Part shown: in pieces, positions 36,468 to 49,315 of the stretch | Position numbering within the stretch: position 1 is the first letter of the stretch | Layout of the letters: every line of letters starts with the position of its first letter | Origin: Clytia hemisphaerica | Lineage: Eukaryota; Cnidaria; Hydrozoa; Leptothecata; Clytiidae | DNA length: 64,000 nucleotides | Direction of reading: 5' to 3' | NCBI GenBank assembly: GCA_902728285.1 | Contig: CACVBU010000359.1 | Coordinates: forward strand, 3,076,386-3,140,385 | The notes under the pieces: model-generated | Databases searched by the model: none | What the model saw: only the letters and a program-made list of their open reading frames with translations | Told to the model about the DNA's origin: nothing | Program-made: the position numbers and the translations under genes

Positions 36468-37406
36468 CCAGTGCACGAACGGCCCCAGTGCACGAACCAC
36501 AGTCTTTAAACTTGAAAAAAACAACCAAAAACAAACTTCTATAGAACTTCCTTTGTGCAGCCAGAATCCTCAAACTATTCCTTGCAATCTCTCCAAAATT
36601 TAAAATAAACGGAGCACTAGAACAACACCAAACCGATTTTGAACGAGGCCAAGTAAAAAAATCACAAAATTCGGGATTTTTTGTAAATATGGCTGATCGC
36701 GAGAGAAAATGTTTTTTATACGAAAATTTGCGCAAGAAAAGTTCTGAAAATGACTTTCCTCTTTTAAAAACCTGTTATCTTCCATCACACAAAATTTCAT
36801 TGAAACATGTTAGCTCATTAATTCAAAATCAATAGAAACATATCACCAGTAGTTGATATAAAAAAGGTTCCAGTCCGCGAACGATCCGAACACCATATTC
36901 AAAATGAAGACATTGCAACGTCAAAACATTCGAAAGCGCTGGCGATCTCATAAAAAAGAAGACACAACATTGCCGCGCTTTTCAATGAGCAAAACTTGAA
37001 AAAGAAAACAAAAAATGGACGACAAGAAAATATTTACAAAAATAAACAGGTTAGTAAAACGCTAAAGTTCTTATAAAAAAGACGCTATTTTGGTGAAAAA
37101 GCGCGTGGTTTTGAAAAGTTCAAATACCCCTGTATCATCTCGGGAGAGAGTTAAAGTATTACCTGCGAGCGGAGCTCTAATTTTTTCTTTCAAAAGATCG
37201 TTCGCGCACTGGTTCCTCGTTCGCGGACTGGATCCAAATAGCGCTCGCTTTAACGACTTATTATTCCAAGAAGAAGCCTTCAAATAAAGTGAAAACAAAC
37301 TGAAAGAAGGACTTCAAGCTTGTTTACGAGATGGTCAAAAAGGATTTATGTAAAAACCAAAAGTAAGTCAGAAAAGAGAAAAATAAGTTTGCCGTTCGTG
37401 CACTGG
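36468..37406. mobile_element. TIR element (CCAGTGCACGAACGGC ends)
   Basis: The ends CCAGTGCACGAACGGC (36468-36483) and its exact complement (37391-37406) bound about 0.94 kb. A second nested set of related motifs lies inside (CCAGTCCGCGAACGATC near 36872; GATCGTTCGCGCACTGG near 37196; GTTCGCGGACTGG). It abuts the 5' side of the ORF1 remnant of the neighbouring LINE. It has no coding capacity. Confidence 0.75.
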
Positions 37407-39384
37407 GTACCCCCCCCCCTATAAACAACAAAACTCAACATTCTCACAAAGGTTGTCTTTTTGATTTCCCAAATTTCGTCGTAAGCGTTCACTTTCACAA
37501 TAATTTATGTAATTGCAATTTCGGTCATAGTCCACAGTCGGGTTCAACATAAACGCGTGTTTTTATTCACGTGACCGAAGTGCCTACTAAAACAATCCAG
37601 GGTAAATGGAGAGGCAACACAGCAGATTAATCGTAAAGTAAAGAAATATCTTTTGGCATTGACAATCAAATATAATATATTACATTATATTTCCTTTAAT
37701 TCAAAAATCGTAAATTCATTTTGCATTCATTCGCGAAAAAAGAAAATAATAATAATATTACATACTAAGACGCCCCCGTCTTTTACTCTGGTCTAATTAC
37801 GATCTCGGAACGTGAAAAACGCCCGTCCGCCCAATATCTACCTACTCAGCTTAAATTCACTTTAATTGTCCTTTGACTTTCAAAAAATAGTATTTTTAAA
37901 AAAATTATGAATTTATAATAATTACAAAAAACAAAAAGTTTGTTTTCACTTCATTAGTGAAATATTCAATAAATTCCTAGTTTCAATTTTCAGTGGGCGT
38001 TTTTCTAAGGCTTCGTTTATCGCGCAATTTTTGCGTCACACAAACTTTCTCGGCCGCTCATAATAATTATGCATTGCCAAATTTGGTTCTCCATTGTCAA
38101 GACAGGATCGATGGTGACGTCACCTAAGCATAAAAAAGAAAGGATTCCGTCAGGTTTATGCATATATTAATTTGCGAGATATTCTATTCGCGCCGCAACC
38201 CTTTTTTTGTAGACTAGTCGGAAAACTTTCTTTTACTCGCGGGATTGATGGTAACTTTTCATCTTCGTTTTTTTTAAATGAAGCACAACCGAAAAACTTT
38301 CTTTGCCAATAACTTTTGATAGAATTGTTCCCCTAATTTCCCCTTTTCAATAGGTCTTCCTCTATCTTATGTGCTTCAGAAAAACCAAAAACATTGCCCT
38401 AAAAGCTTAGCCTCACGAAACCCCAGCTAATAATATAACCCCCTGGTTATATCTTTGTATTCTTGTCCTATAAATATAACGGAACTGCCATTCTACAAAA
38501 ATTGCTGTCACGTGACTTTCTTCTACCGCGTGATACGAATCGCGCATTTTCATTGGATGTTGAAAATTTATTTTTCATGTGACAAGAAGTTCCGACTTCA
38601 CATTTTTAAAAAACAAAATGGCAAAAGGACGTTTTTTTATGTATATGATTATTGAAAGAATTCAGTTGATTTTAAGGTTTTAATTATTTCTTTTTCTTTT
38701 GCCATGTGTACTAAACGATTCTACAATGTTTGGGGAACTCAAATATCCAAAAGTTTTTCTATTTTTCATGGAAAAATGAGCCATAAAGGCAATTTCTTTG
38801 CTTTAGGCTTGTTTTTTCTTTGTGAATTTTCATTTTCAATCTTTCTTTAAAGATTTAATATTTCATCAATTATATTGGGATTTTCAGGGTTTATTCTAGA
38901 ACTATTTGGGAGTAGAGAGCTTTTTACAGATCTTAAAAAGGTTTACTAATTCTTTAGATATAGTCAAAAGTTTAGACGTTGGTGAAAACTTATTTCTCTG
39001 ATTTCTATTTCTATTTCTATTTCTTTATTAGCATGAACTTTTTACAAGTTATTTTCGCTAATGGAACAAAAAATAAATAAATGAAAAAATATTAAGTAAT
39101 TTACAGATTATAAAACAACTATAGTGTACAATTCAATAAAAAAATAATAATAAATTTAATAAAAAATAATAAAAAATATGCTTTATTCAATAATTAAAAG
39201 TCTAAAATCAAAAGACTAAGATCAAAATGAGCTAGATTTTAAGCAGATTTGAGAAGTCTAGTAGTATATTGAAGCTGAATGTGATTTCTCGAGATTGAAC
39301 TATGAATTGCTATAGACATACTATAATAAGTATAGATTATATGAAAAGGTATAAAATAAAAATATATATTTATAAAAAATATAC
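37407..39384. other. Intergenic, no gene seen
   Basis: This is AT-rich sequence. The visible simple repeat is a (TTTCTA)n run at about 38999-39024. There is no exon with family resemblance. Confidence 0.5.
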
Positions 39385-40270
39385 AACTTGGTAAAAAGAA
39401 TAACCAGAAGCGTCATGTTTTTTATTTAAAAACTGTATATTCGACCTACACAACAAGAGGTCATCTTCAGAGTGTAAAAATCTATCAACAAGAAAAAAAT
39501 TTAAAAAACATTTGAAGAACAAATCTATAATTGGCTAATAAAATTACAATAAAAACAGTTTTGAAAAAGACAAAACGAAAAGCTAAAAACAGTTAAAAAT
39601 AAATACCTAGAGACTATTATGTATGAGTTGTAAAATCGTAATAATGGCATAAAATGGGACCGAAGATGTAAATGACTGGTATAATAAAAAGACTACGTCG
39701 TGAACAGTTGTATTGTTTTAAATAGATTTTGAATATTTAATGTAGGTTTTTGTTCTATAATGAGAAATGATTCAGTAATTTCTCTTGTGTCATTTCTTTT
39801 AAATCCTTTTGCAATTAACTCAACATCGTCTATTGTGATTTGTTTATGACCGGACAGCATAGAATGTTTGAAAACAGTGGAGTTTTTATCTCTTCCACTG
39901 TGATCTAGAACACGTTCAAACACCCTTCTCTCTGTTTCGCCGATGTAGGTTTCTGTACAATTTTCGTCGGGACAGTTGATCTTGTAGACTACGTTGTTTT
40001 CGTGTTATTTCTTTGTTTTATCTTTGACGTTGAACATTGAAGATAACCTTTGACTTTTAAATATTATTTGAGTTTTGATTTGATCATTTACTATTACCGA
40101 TTTTAATGTTTTGTTCAAGGATCTTACCAAGGTTTCTCCTTTCTTCCCTTGGTACGGTAAATAAAGTTTCTTAGTTTTCTCTGGGTCAATGGTATCATCA
40201 TTAGCTGGTGGTTCGGCTGGTTGGTTTAACTTTTCTTCGACTTTACGTATTGCAGGAGTTTTCCCGAAAT
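39385..40270 (-). mobile_element. Penelope-like element fragment (GIY-YIG endonuclease)
   Basis: On the minus strand, a linker with TKKLYLPYQGKKGETLVRSL (about 40160) leads into a GIY-YIG nuclease domain: VYKINCPDENC, then TYIGETERRVFERVLDH near 39900, followed by DKNSTVFKHSMLSGH and a tail ending at the stop at about 39693. This order is typical of the C-terminus of Penelope-like retroelements. The 3' flank has TCTGAAGATGACCTCTTG. At least one in-frame stop (near 40005) shows decay. Confidence 0.8.
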
Positions 40271-40454
40271 TATTAGCCCAAGGAAATATCTTTCAATACA
40301 ACTTGGTATTAGTAAAAACTTTGTTCTCAAAATCAGAGGATTAACATTTATGACTAAGAGAATAAGGCTTAGAATAGAGACGCAGATTACTTTATTGAAT
40401 CATCGTCAGCCTAGCAAATAAAAAGCTTACAGAGTGTCTTATTTATACAAAAGT

Positions 40455-40670
40455 CTACAAAATTACATGCGATAAAAGGTAATAAAAACACTTAAAAAGC
40501 TGTTCTTTATCATTCATACTTTTTGCAATTTTATGTACAGTTTGCAGAAGTTGTGTCTCACAGGATCTGCGCTTTCTAAAGCCATGCTGTGATTCAATGA
40601 GAACTTTCTCACTTTCCAAGTGGTTTATTACATGGCTGTGAACTATGTGCTCCAAAACCTTACACTCTAA
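40455..40670 (-). mobile_element. LINE RT fragment
   Basis: The short frame MEHIVHSHVINHLESEK followed by LIESQHGFRKRRSCETQLLQ matches the conserved RT segment between motifs 2 and 3 of LINE reverse transcriptases. Nothing else of the element is evident. Confidence 0.75.
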
Positions 40671-40689
40671 TACCTATAAACTCTCAAAT

Positions 40690-42926
40690 GTGATAATGCC
40701 ATGATTTGTTCATCTTTGTTCAGTTTCAAAATATTCATTACATAATGCATTGCGCTGAGTTTTCCCGATTTCCCCTTTTACTCAAGAAATCATAAACCTT
40801 GGACCAGATGATAATATTGATTTGCTTGAAAATTCTCTATCCAAGTGTGAAGATTACTTCAATGTATTGAACTTCATCAATGAAAACCTATTGGAAGCAG
40901 AGGTGGATGTTGAGGAGGAGAAATTTTTATAATAAATCGGGAAAATCGAGGAATTTTTTTCGCGCAATGCATTATGTACAGTAATATATATTTTTGTAAA
41001 ACAATTACCCATTCAAACAAAGATATCTACCAAAATATAAGTTAGATAAATATTAAAAAGTTGGGCATGTTTAGTTCAAACTTAGAATAAACATTTGAGA
41101 GTTTAGAATATATATATGTAAAAAATGACCACGGAAATGGAGTTTAGCATATATAATTCGAGCTTCGAATATTGTCCACAAGGGCGCCCCGTATGATTCC
41201 GTACCGTGTGACGTCATTTTTGCCTACAATCGGCTATTTTTGTAAGAAATGTTGCTCAAAGTCTTTAAATATTTTCCTGCACATAGTTTTTATTTCATGA
41301 GTGAACTTATTTCAGCTAGGAACAGGTAGCTTGCTTGAGATTTGGTTGAAGATACACCCTAGCAGGATTTTGCTGAATCGGTCTATTCTCAACCAAAAAG
41401 TCGATGACACAATAAGACGATGCCTTGTTTTGCATAAGATTCCGTTTCCTTTTTCTTAGATTTTTTGCTATTTTAAAAGTTGAAGATCCTTACCAAAGTT
41501 GTTTTTTTGATTTCCCATCATCAGTCTATACTAAAACTCCTATATATATCAGAGGATTAGATCCTCCTTTTTTCTCAAAAATGATCCTTTTTCGAAAGAG
41601 AATCTTTTCCGATTTTCTTCAAAGCTTTTAAACATGTAAAGCGAGTTTAAAGTGTGATAGCTTAAAAAAAAACCTTTCCTTTTTCTGATGGCAAAAAGTT
41701 TGGATTTATAACCTTTCTTTCTCACAACCTCACTTCAAACTTGTACAGACTTTGTACCCTATTTTTTGAAGCACCCAGTATTTAAGTATGTTTTCATATA
41801 ATGCATGTTAATTTTTGCTTTCAAACAACCGATGCACTTTGGGGGAAGTGTAAAAGCATCACAGATTATTTTTACACTAAAGAAGTTTTTTTGGCATTGA
41901 TGATCATAATTTTTTATTATTTAGATTAATGGTTAAACTTAAAAAAAATGGATTAATATTATGTACATAAAAACAAGCTCATATCTTTTATTGTGGCCTA
42001 ACCGGGGGTAACAAAGTTTACAGGATGACAGGGGTACAGCCCAGCTTTTGACTCTCAGATCCTTAGCATAACTAAAAAAGAGGATGAATTTTACAAAGCT
42101 TTGGGACTAATTTAACCGAATTTCAATGTTTTTAGGGGCAAAATTTGTGAAATTTTCCTATGTTTTCAATGCTTAATGGGAGTAAGATTTAATTTTCTGA
42201 TTTTCGAACCCTTACAGTTACTACCAGGGACTACCAGGTTTTTAAAAGGCACTCTTGAGGGCAGCACATACCTTTAAGTGAAGGCGCTTGCCCAAGATGA
42301 TGTCATTTTAAAAAACTTTCAACCTTCATATAACATTCGATAGAAACATTTTCAAGGCATGCTTTGTACCTAAATTTTCATCCGAATTTCTTGATCTTTC
42401 TACTGTAATGGTATATAATAATGTATTAGTTTTTGAATATTTTCAAAAAAATTATTTTTGCCCAGCCACCTGATCTGTCCTCTGGCAAGTGAATGGGTGA
42501 CATAAGTAGTTGTTATTCTTTTTGTTAGGTAGTCATTACTCAAAAATTGTTGGTCAAAGTTGTTAGTAGTTGTTACTCAAAATTAAGTATTGGACCCCCT
42601 TGATCTGTGTTGAACTTCATACATCCATCACCATCCGAATTATTTTGACAGAACAGGACTCACTATCGCTAATTTAAACCTCAATATTTACCATTTACAT
42701 CAAAATAAGTTTTCCATTCAAATGAATTTGGCCTTATACAGATTTTATGTATTGTGGAGGTCAATCCACAGGATCAGTGATATTTCAAAAATGGAAAACC
42801 AAAGGTTGATTCTTTCTTTCTATTTTAAAACATTTTGGGTCGTACAAGGTTTTTCAATTATAGAAATCTATGATGGGCAAGCAACTGTGAAACCCAACTT
42901 TTACCTTTTTCTGATTTTAGTCGTCA
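40690..42926. other. Intergenic upstream of CFAP45
   Basis: No gene is visible. The lower end carries the presumed promoter of CFAP45. A polypyrimidine-AG acceptor (TTTTTCTGATTTTAG, ending 42920) lies just 6 bp before the start codon, so the true first exon or a spliced leader would join there. Confidence 0.45.
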
Positions 42927-45900
42927 ATGTCAGTGATCTCTGCTGGCTCCCAAGCCTCTACACGAAGTAATGGATCACGAATCAAATCAAGAAGATATCG
43001 TGTAACTTCCCACACTTCACAAGTGGTATGCGGTTAATTTGGACACTACCCTGTTCTCCTGTGAAAAAGTGTTTTATCTGTGTTGAAGGTTATTTCACTT
43101 GCGCTTACTCATCAGTTTTGATGATTAAAATAAAGATCGGAGCTTAATGATAATTTTTGCTTTTCTTTTTGTTTTAGGATGAGTCATTATTTGGAACACG
43201 TTCCACTTCTGCACCAAATGAAAGAAACAACAATGAACCGGCTGCCAAAACTAAAACACGCACAACCAGTAATGATTATTATTTATTACTAACTAGACCC
43301 AAAAAAGAAAGCATATTGCTTGTAAAACTCCTTGGCTGACAATTTTAACATAGCTTCAGCCAGGTTTCTAGCTCCCCCCAACAGAGTAAGGTCCCCCAAC
43401 AATTTAGCTCCCCCCAAAAAATTGCCTTGTGCTAGGTCCCCTAACACTGTTCTCCCGCCCCCGTAGAGAGAAGTCAATATAAAATATATGCGAGTACAGT
43501 ACTGATAAATGAAAACTAAATTTTACTTGTATTAATATTTTATGTTTACAAATCTTTTCCTTTTTATATTTGATTTAATAGTAAGATAAGAGATCTTTTG
43601 AGTCTCAGTCAGATCATCTAGGCCCCCCAACAATCTAGGTCCCCCCAAATATTTTGGTAACTTTAGCCCCCAGCCTCTTTAAAGGCCAAAATATTTCTTA
43701 GCCCCCCCCCCAAAAAAAGTAAGGGGGGCTGAAGCTATGTTTAAGGTTACTAGGCCACAGGGTGACATGATACCATGATATTGTATTCTATTGTGTAGCC
43801 TTTATTTTGCTCACAATTGTTGAGCCATCCTTGAGAACTCCCTTGAATCAACTGTAAGTGTAAACGCTTTGTTTGCTAATTGCTTATCTGTACCATGAAG
43901 ATTTGCAATTAACCAGGAAATTCTGGCTGAATTTTTTTTTGTTTAAGTGACGAGGGAAATAACTGAACAAGGAATTGGAGCGTTTGGAGATGTCTGTCAT
44001 GAAGCAATGACAAAAACTGTCTAACCTACATTGTCTTTTTCACATATTTTTAGGTGCACCAAAAAAACAAGAAGTTATCCAAGTTATTACCAAAGATATG
44101 ATCAGAAAATTACGGTAAGTTAAGATTTTAATTCATGCCCTTAGAACTTATATATTAGATATTGATGGACATGTCTATTGGATGGACTCCTGGCCTGCAC
44201 CTCTTCCCCTTATTTATAGAAAATTAATTATGTAAATTTTCAGGCATAAGTTTTGATCTGATTTGATTTGATTCAATTTAATTTTCTAAAAATTTTTCTT
44301 CCCAACATATTTTCGTGACAGTGTGAATACAATTGATGTTTTTCATTGCTTTCTTTCAGAGTTCCACGTGAAGATCCATCAGGTCAATCTTTGGTTCTTC
44401 AATCCAATCATTTTTTCAGAATCAGAGTAAGTTTTTGTTGATTTCCTTGAAAATACGTTCTTCGGTTCATAAAATGTGATAGCAATCAATCTTTCAGCAT
44501 TTTGATTAATGGGACGGGAATAATGGCTTCCAGGCTACATTCTCATTCTAAGCTTCTTTTGTCTTACGTCTCATGTTTAAACTCAGAGTTAAAACTATAC
44601 TTTCCAACCCTAAGTTATGGCACTTAAAAACTACTTGCGGTTTTTACAATTTTGCTTGGAAATTTCCTTTGTGTCAAATATGTATTATGGGTAACATTGT
44701 AGTTTTTCCATCTTTAACTTGACCAGAATTCAGCTCGTGTTTTGACGAAGAAGGAGCGTGAAGAAGTGATGGAGTATATGAAAAGTGAGAAGAAGAAATT
44801 GCAAGATGAATCGGAAGATCGAAAACATTTCATGCAAAACATGGAACAGAAACGATTGAAGAATGAGAAGTTGTCAGACCTTGAGCAAGAAGCAAAGGAG
44901 AAGAGTCAATACCTTCTTCAGAAAGCTCACGAACAAATGGAAGAACAAGAAGATGAAATAAAGAAGTTGAACGAACTCATCCTCAATGCAAAATGTCATG
45001 CTATCAGGGATAACCAACTGATCGAGAAAATGGAAATTAAAAAAGAAATACTGGAAGAAGATAAACGGTATGGAAGATTCTTCATTCTTCATTTAATACT
45101 GCAACGACATCTTTTACGTCAATACTATAATGACTTCTTTTAAGGCCGGTCTCTACTTGCGCGCGCTGCGATCGCACCTTTTGGTTTCAATCCTTTTTGC
45201 TTGGAAAAAAGATTACGTCATAAAAATCTAGCGGGCGCTCGAAAGAAAAGTTGAAGACATTTCAACTTTTTTCAACCGTTACGTGAGATGGCGCCAATGG
45301 AGTTGCTCCATTTTTCTTTTGACCAATAGCGTGGAAGCTTTGCTCGAAAAAGTGCGATCGAAACGCGCGCAAGTGGAGGCCTTTACAGACAAAGATTTTG
45401 TTTGCAATTTTTCAGTTCTCTTTTGTCCACTTAAACAATCACAATAAGGGCAGGCCAATGTTGAGTACAGACCCCTTTAAACCTTTCAGATTTTATCTCT
45501 AACATTTCGCTGGTCAAGAGCTACTGTCTTCGTGAATGTTGCACAGCTGTATAATCAGTTTTAGTACCTGTCCTTTTGAAGGAGGTAACTTCTTTGTAGT
45601 TTTGCCTTTCAAACACTTATCAACTTTTTTCACTTTTACTTCAGTTTGGACCAGATGATGGAGAGCGACCGCCTTCGAGTGCTTGCGGCGTACGAAGACC
45701 GTGATTCGTCCAAACGAATGGAAAGATTTAAAGGTGCTCAAGTGCTTCATCAACAAATCGAAGAAAATGAACAATCAAGATTGTTGGAACAAGAAAAGAA
45801 AGACCAAGAAACTAAGGTTTGTGATACTAAACCTGTTTGATGCTAAGTGTGCTGCCTTGAGATCTTTTTAGTAAGCTGTTTCTCAAACGTAGCATACTAA

Positions 45901-48485
45901 GAATAGAATGGAATACCGAAACACGAGAAAGGCCAGAATCACTTACAAAATGATACCATTGTATCTTTAGAAGCTTGCGAACAGAGACAAAGAAGTCTCT
46001 TTATCGTATCTTGATTAGTGACAAGATATAACTTTAAAATTCTTTTCACTGCGCAGGCGATGCTTCAATATTTGGAAAAGTTGAAACATGAAGATATGGA
46101 TGCTTTGATCAAAAAACGTGACAACCAAAAGACCATCCTCAAAGATGTCGCTAGAGCTAACGATGTAAGTTTGATTGTTTCCATCCCAAAGTGCTTCCTG
46201 AAGTTTTCAAATAAAGTAAATTTAATACCAACTTTTGATAGTAGAATGGAATACAGTTCTCGAACAAAACATTCGAAAACGCATTCGTCAATATGCAATG
46301 TCTTCTATTTTTCTCAATCGAACGTGAGGAAGACATGTACGCGCGTGATGTCTTTCTTTTGAACAATGAGATTGCTAGAGAATCTTAATGATGCGGGATA
46401 ATTTTTTACACTCTGTTGATGTCATTATTTCGAGGTTTCATGCATAGTTTGATTTGATAGTCAGCTCAAGACTTATTACCTACTTATATCCTAAAACAAA
46501 AGTTTCTTTGCTTTTTTAGGAAATTCAAAAAATGAAGGATTTCCAGAAAGAGCGAGAGAAGATGGAAGATCAAAAAGTGATGGAATATTTGAAAGACAAA
46601 CAAGCCAGAGAAGAAGCGTACGAAAAGGAGAAAGAGCAAGCAAGATTGGAGAAGGAGAAAGAAATTGCTCGATTACGAGCTCAACAGGAACGAGCCAAAG
46701 ATAAACAAGCTGAAAAGGTAATAACTTTTGAAAATAATACCGAGTTGTTTGTGTTTTTCCGAAGACGAAGACGGTAAGGTTCTAATTTGTCTACATCCTG
46801 ACTGACCGAGGACGACGGTAAATCAGCACTTTTACCGGCCTCGATTTTGCGGCTCAAAACTGCGGGTTATTCCAAATCGCTTGGGTTCAACCCTAATATA
46901 CTTACAATACTTTCTGTCTTATTTGTTTTTGAAACTATCAGGTTTTATTATTACATGGCCTTAAAATGATCTTGACATTCCGGTAATGACGACATTTTAT
47001 TTTCTCATTCCAATCCCAGGATGCATTGCGCGCTCGACGAAACCAAGAAGAAGCCGAACGTGAATGGAGGAAGAAAGTCAAAGAGGAGGCCACCAAAAAG
47101 TAAGACGTCTTGCGTTGAAGAGTTTTGCTATGTATACCCTTGATCTGCTCGTTCCAGGGTTCCCAGGCATTGAATAGTTTGTTGTCTGTTCCACGTGAGA
47201 ACTGGGTTTTCATTGGCCGACCTTTTTTGTACTTTCAACCGTTTCTCGTATATGTCTGTTTGACGTCAATTCACGTTTTTGAAGACATTCAAGTGTGTTT
47301 TTATTCAACGATAAATTATATTTGGATCACTTCCCTGATTCTTGAAGATAATCGATCATTCTATATCATAATCCTTGGTTATTAAACATGGGCTATTTTT
47401 TACCAATGTTGACAGCTAGGTATGTAGCATGACCCACTTTCTAGATAGGGATGAGTTTTAATATCTTCTGGATGATACCAAGAACGCTTCTTAGTTCATT
47501 GTTTCTGAGAAAGTTCGATTCAATGTTAGATTCTTTTAAATTCAACTCATGAATTTATGTTGATTTTCAGGGCTTCGATGGAGTGCCACCTTCGTGAAGC
47601 ACGCAAAGAACAAATTCAAAATAAAGAACATTTCTTTGCAGTGCAAGCTGCGAGAGACCGAGCTGAATTCGAAAGAGTTTTAAAGTAAGTATTCACTTCT
47701 GAGCTTTGGATTTCATAGTGTGCAGAGAGGTCCAGCCTCCAGCATTTCTCAGGGGGGGGGGGCTAAGGAAAATAGCCCCCCACTAAATTGATTGCGCCAC
47801 AGGCAAAAAAAAATTTTCAAGAGGGATAAAACCTTCCCTACAGCATAGATTTTTAACATAATTTGAAATATCTTCAACCTATCAGCTCTGCCCCCAGTTC
47901 TATTACACAACACTCAGCCCCCCCCCTAGCAAGCTAGCCCCCAGTATTTTTTGAAAAATACAGCCCCCAATCAAGCAAAAATGGTTTAGCCCCCCCCTAA
48001 GCTCAGGGGGGGGGGTACATTCTATGATGATTTTTTGATAAGATATCTAAGATACCAATACCGCTGACATGGCATTTGCAGTTTTTCTTTTAACAATGAC
48101 GTTATGTTGTCAATGCGTTTTTCACGGAAAACTGGCGATTGTTTTTTAAACCTGTTTTTCTTTACCTCTCCCTAGCGCACAATTCGAACAAGTCGAACGT
48201 GAGAAAGTCGTGGAAGATGACTTCCAACAACGGCGTGCAGTTTACGCGGAGGATGTACGTACGCAGATCAAAGAGAAAGAAAAAGAACGCGTTCATGCAC
48301 GACAATCCTTCTTTCATGAAGGAATCAAACTTGATCAAGAAGCTAAAGAAAGGCGTCAAAAGTTGGACGAAATCAAGCGCCGAAAGTTGAAGGAGTTAGA
48401 GGAAGCTGGAGTACCTAATAAATATGTAACTGAAGTAGCGCGACGAATCGAAGCACAACCCCCAACATTGTCAAACATGTTTTAG
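42927..48485 (+). CDS. CFAP45: Cilia- and flagella-associated protein 45
   Basis: CFAP45 is a coiled-coil protein inside the doublet microtubules of motile cilia. The model is 546 residues, close to the 551 of the human protein. Exons: 42927-43025, 43178-43268, 44054-44114, 44360-44426, 44727-45067, 45645-45816, 46057-46164, 46520-46717, 47020-47099, 47571-47684, 48176-48485, all GT/AG and in phase. Family landmarks in order are VDESLFG (exon 1/2 join), VITKDMIRKLRVPREDPSG, LILNAKCHAIRDNQLIEKM, RLDQMMESDR, KEKEIARLRAQQERAKD, DALRARRNQEEAEREWR, and the C-terminal RRQKLDEIKRRKLKELEEAG with VPNKYV. Most of the chain is charged coiled coil. A polyadenylation signal AATAAA is at 48662-48667. The 5' acceptor 6 bp before ATG suggests an upstream leader exon or trans-splicing. 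Confidence 0.96.
43340..43735. repeat. Poly-C/poly-G repeat in CFAP45 intron 2
   Basis: Repeated AGGTCCCCC, AGCTCCCCCC and TAGCCCCC motifs lead into a C tract (about 43701-43710), followed by AAGGGGGGCT. The same motifs recur at 27040-27090 and 47745-48015, marking a family of G/C-tract repeats. Confidence 0.65.
45142..45384. mobile_element. AAGGCC MITE, intact copy
   Basis: This 243-bp element lies in CFAP45 intron 5. Its ends are inverted: AAGGCCGGTCTCTACTTGCG at the left, with the right end complementary (AAAGGCCTCCACTTGCGCGC). Subterminal GCGATCGCAC/GTGCGATCG and an internal ATTTCAACTTTTTTCAACCG are shared with copies at 11860-13104 and 55876-55971. Confidence 0.85.
47745..48018. repeat. 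Poly-G/poly-C foldback repeat in CFAP45 intron 10
   Basis: It begins TCTCAGGGGGGGGGGG-type text and ends TAAGCTCAGGGGGGGGGG, with several GCCCCCC blocks and a small inverted motif (TTTTTTGAAAAATA) between. It is non-coding and can form G/C hairpins. Confidence 0.6.
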
Positions 48486-49315
48486 TTCTTCTTAAAAAAA
48501 CTTATATGTATATATCTCAATTTATTTTTAGAATAAGAATGATGGAATAGCTTTCAAATTTTTATTTTGTAATTTATTTTTTATTAATACTTCTATATTT
48601 CTGTGAAATTTTTATCAGCCTGTTGACTTTCAAATATTGAATTCAGCGCTCAAGCTAAACTAATAAAGCCCGATTTTGAAGTAAAAAATTCTTGTGAGTT
48701 TACTTTTTTAGAAGCATCCTTGCTCGTGCAGGTGGTTTTTAATTAGTGATCGAAATTTCTTTATTTTTCTTGTAAATAAGATATATTTTGTAATAATGAT
48801 ATAATAACTGCCAGTCTGATATGATGTGATTGTAAAAAAGTAGGATTTGTTGGGCTCTTTGTGCCTCTGTCATTGATTCATTTGCATGGACGAGTGATAG
48901 GTGCGTTTTCTTCTGATTTTATGATGACCAGAAAAATCCCCAAAAAATCAAATCACTCCACTGACCTTTATTTACCCTGGACCAAGTTTATCAATCCCGG
49001 CCTGCCTAAATCTTTGATCGGAGTTGTTTTGAAAAGTGGTACCCTAATCCTAATGGCGACACTACTCAATAGCGGTGTAAATGCATCGAGAGCGCTGGAT
49101 CTACTTTCGCTCAAAAACTTTTGATGATGTAGCTCAAAGATGGTGGATATAGCTTGGTCCAGGAATATATAAAGGTCAGTGAATCACACAAGTATATGTT
49201 TTGTAGTTCTCCTAAGGTTATTTTCTTATATTGAGTTTTCATTACTATAACATTAATCTTCCCTAATGATTTCAGTGAAAGTACAAAAAAATTCAACAAA
49301 AAACAATAAAATAAG
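48486..49315. other. CFAP45-PIH1D2 intergenic region
   Basis: It contains the CFAP45 3' end (AATAAA at 48662) and about 650 bp before PIH1D2. An acceptor-like CTAATGATTTCAG ends at 49275, 40 bp upstream of the PIH1D2 start codon. No separate gene is seen. Confidence 0.5.

Noticed and set aside
39693-39923. Host GIY-YIG nuclease gene
   Set aside because: The domain follows Penelope-type linker text with an in-frame stop and the usual 3' flank, so it is a retroelement remnant.
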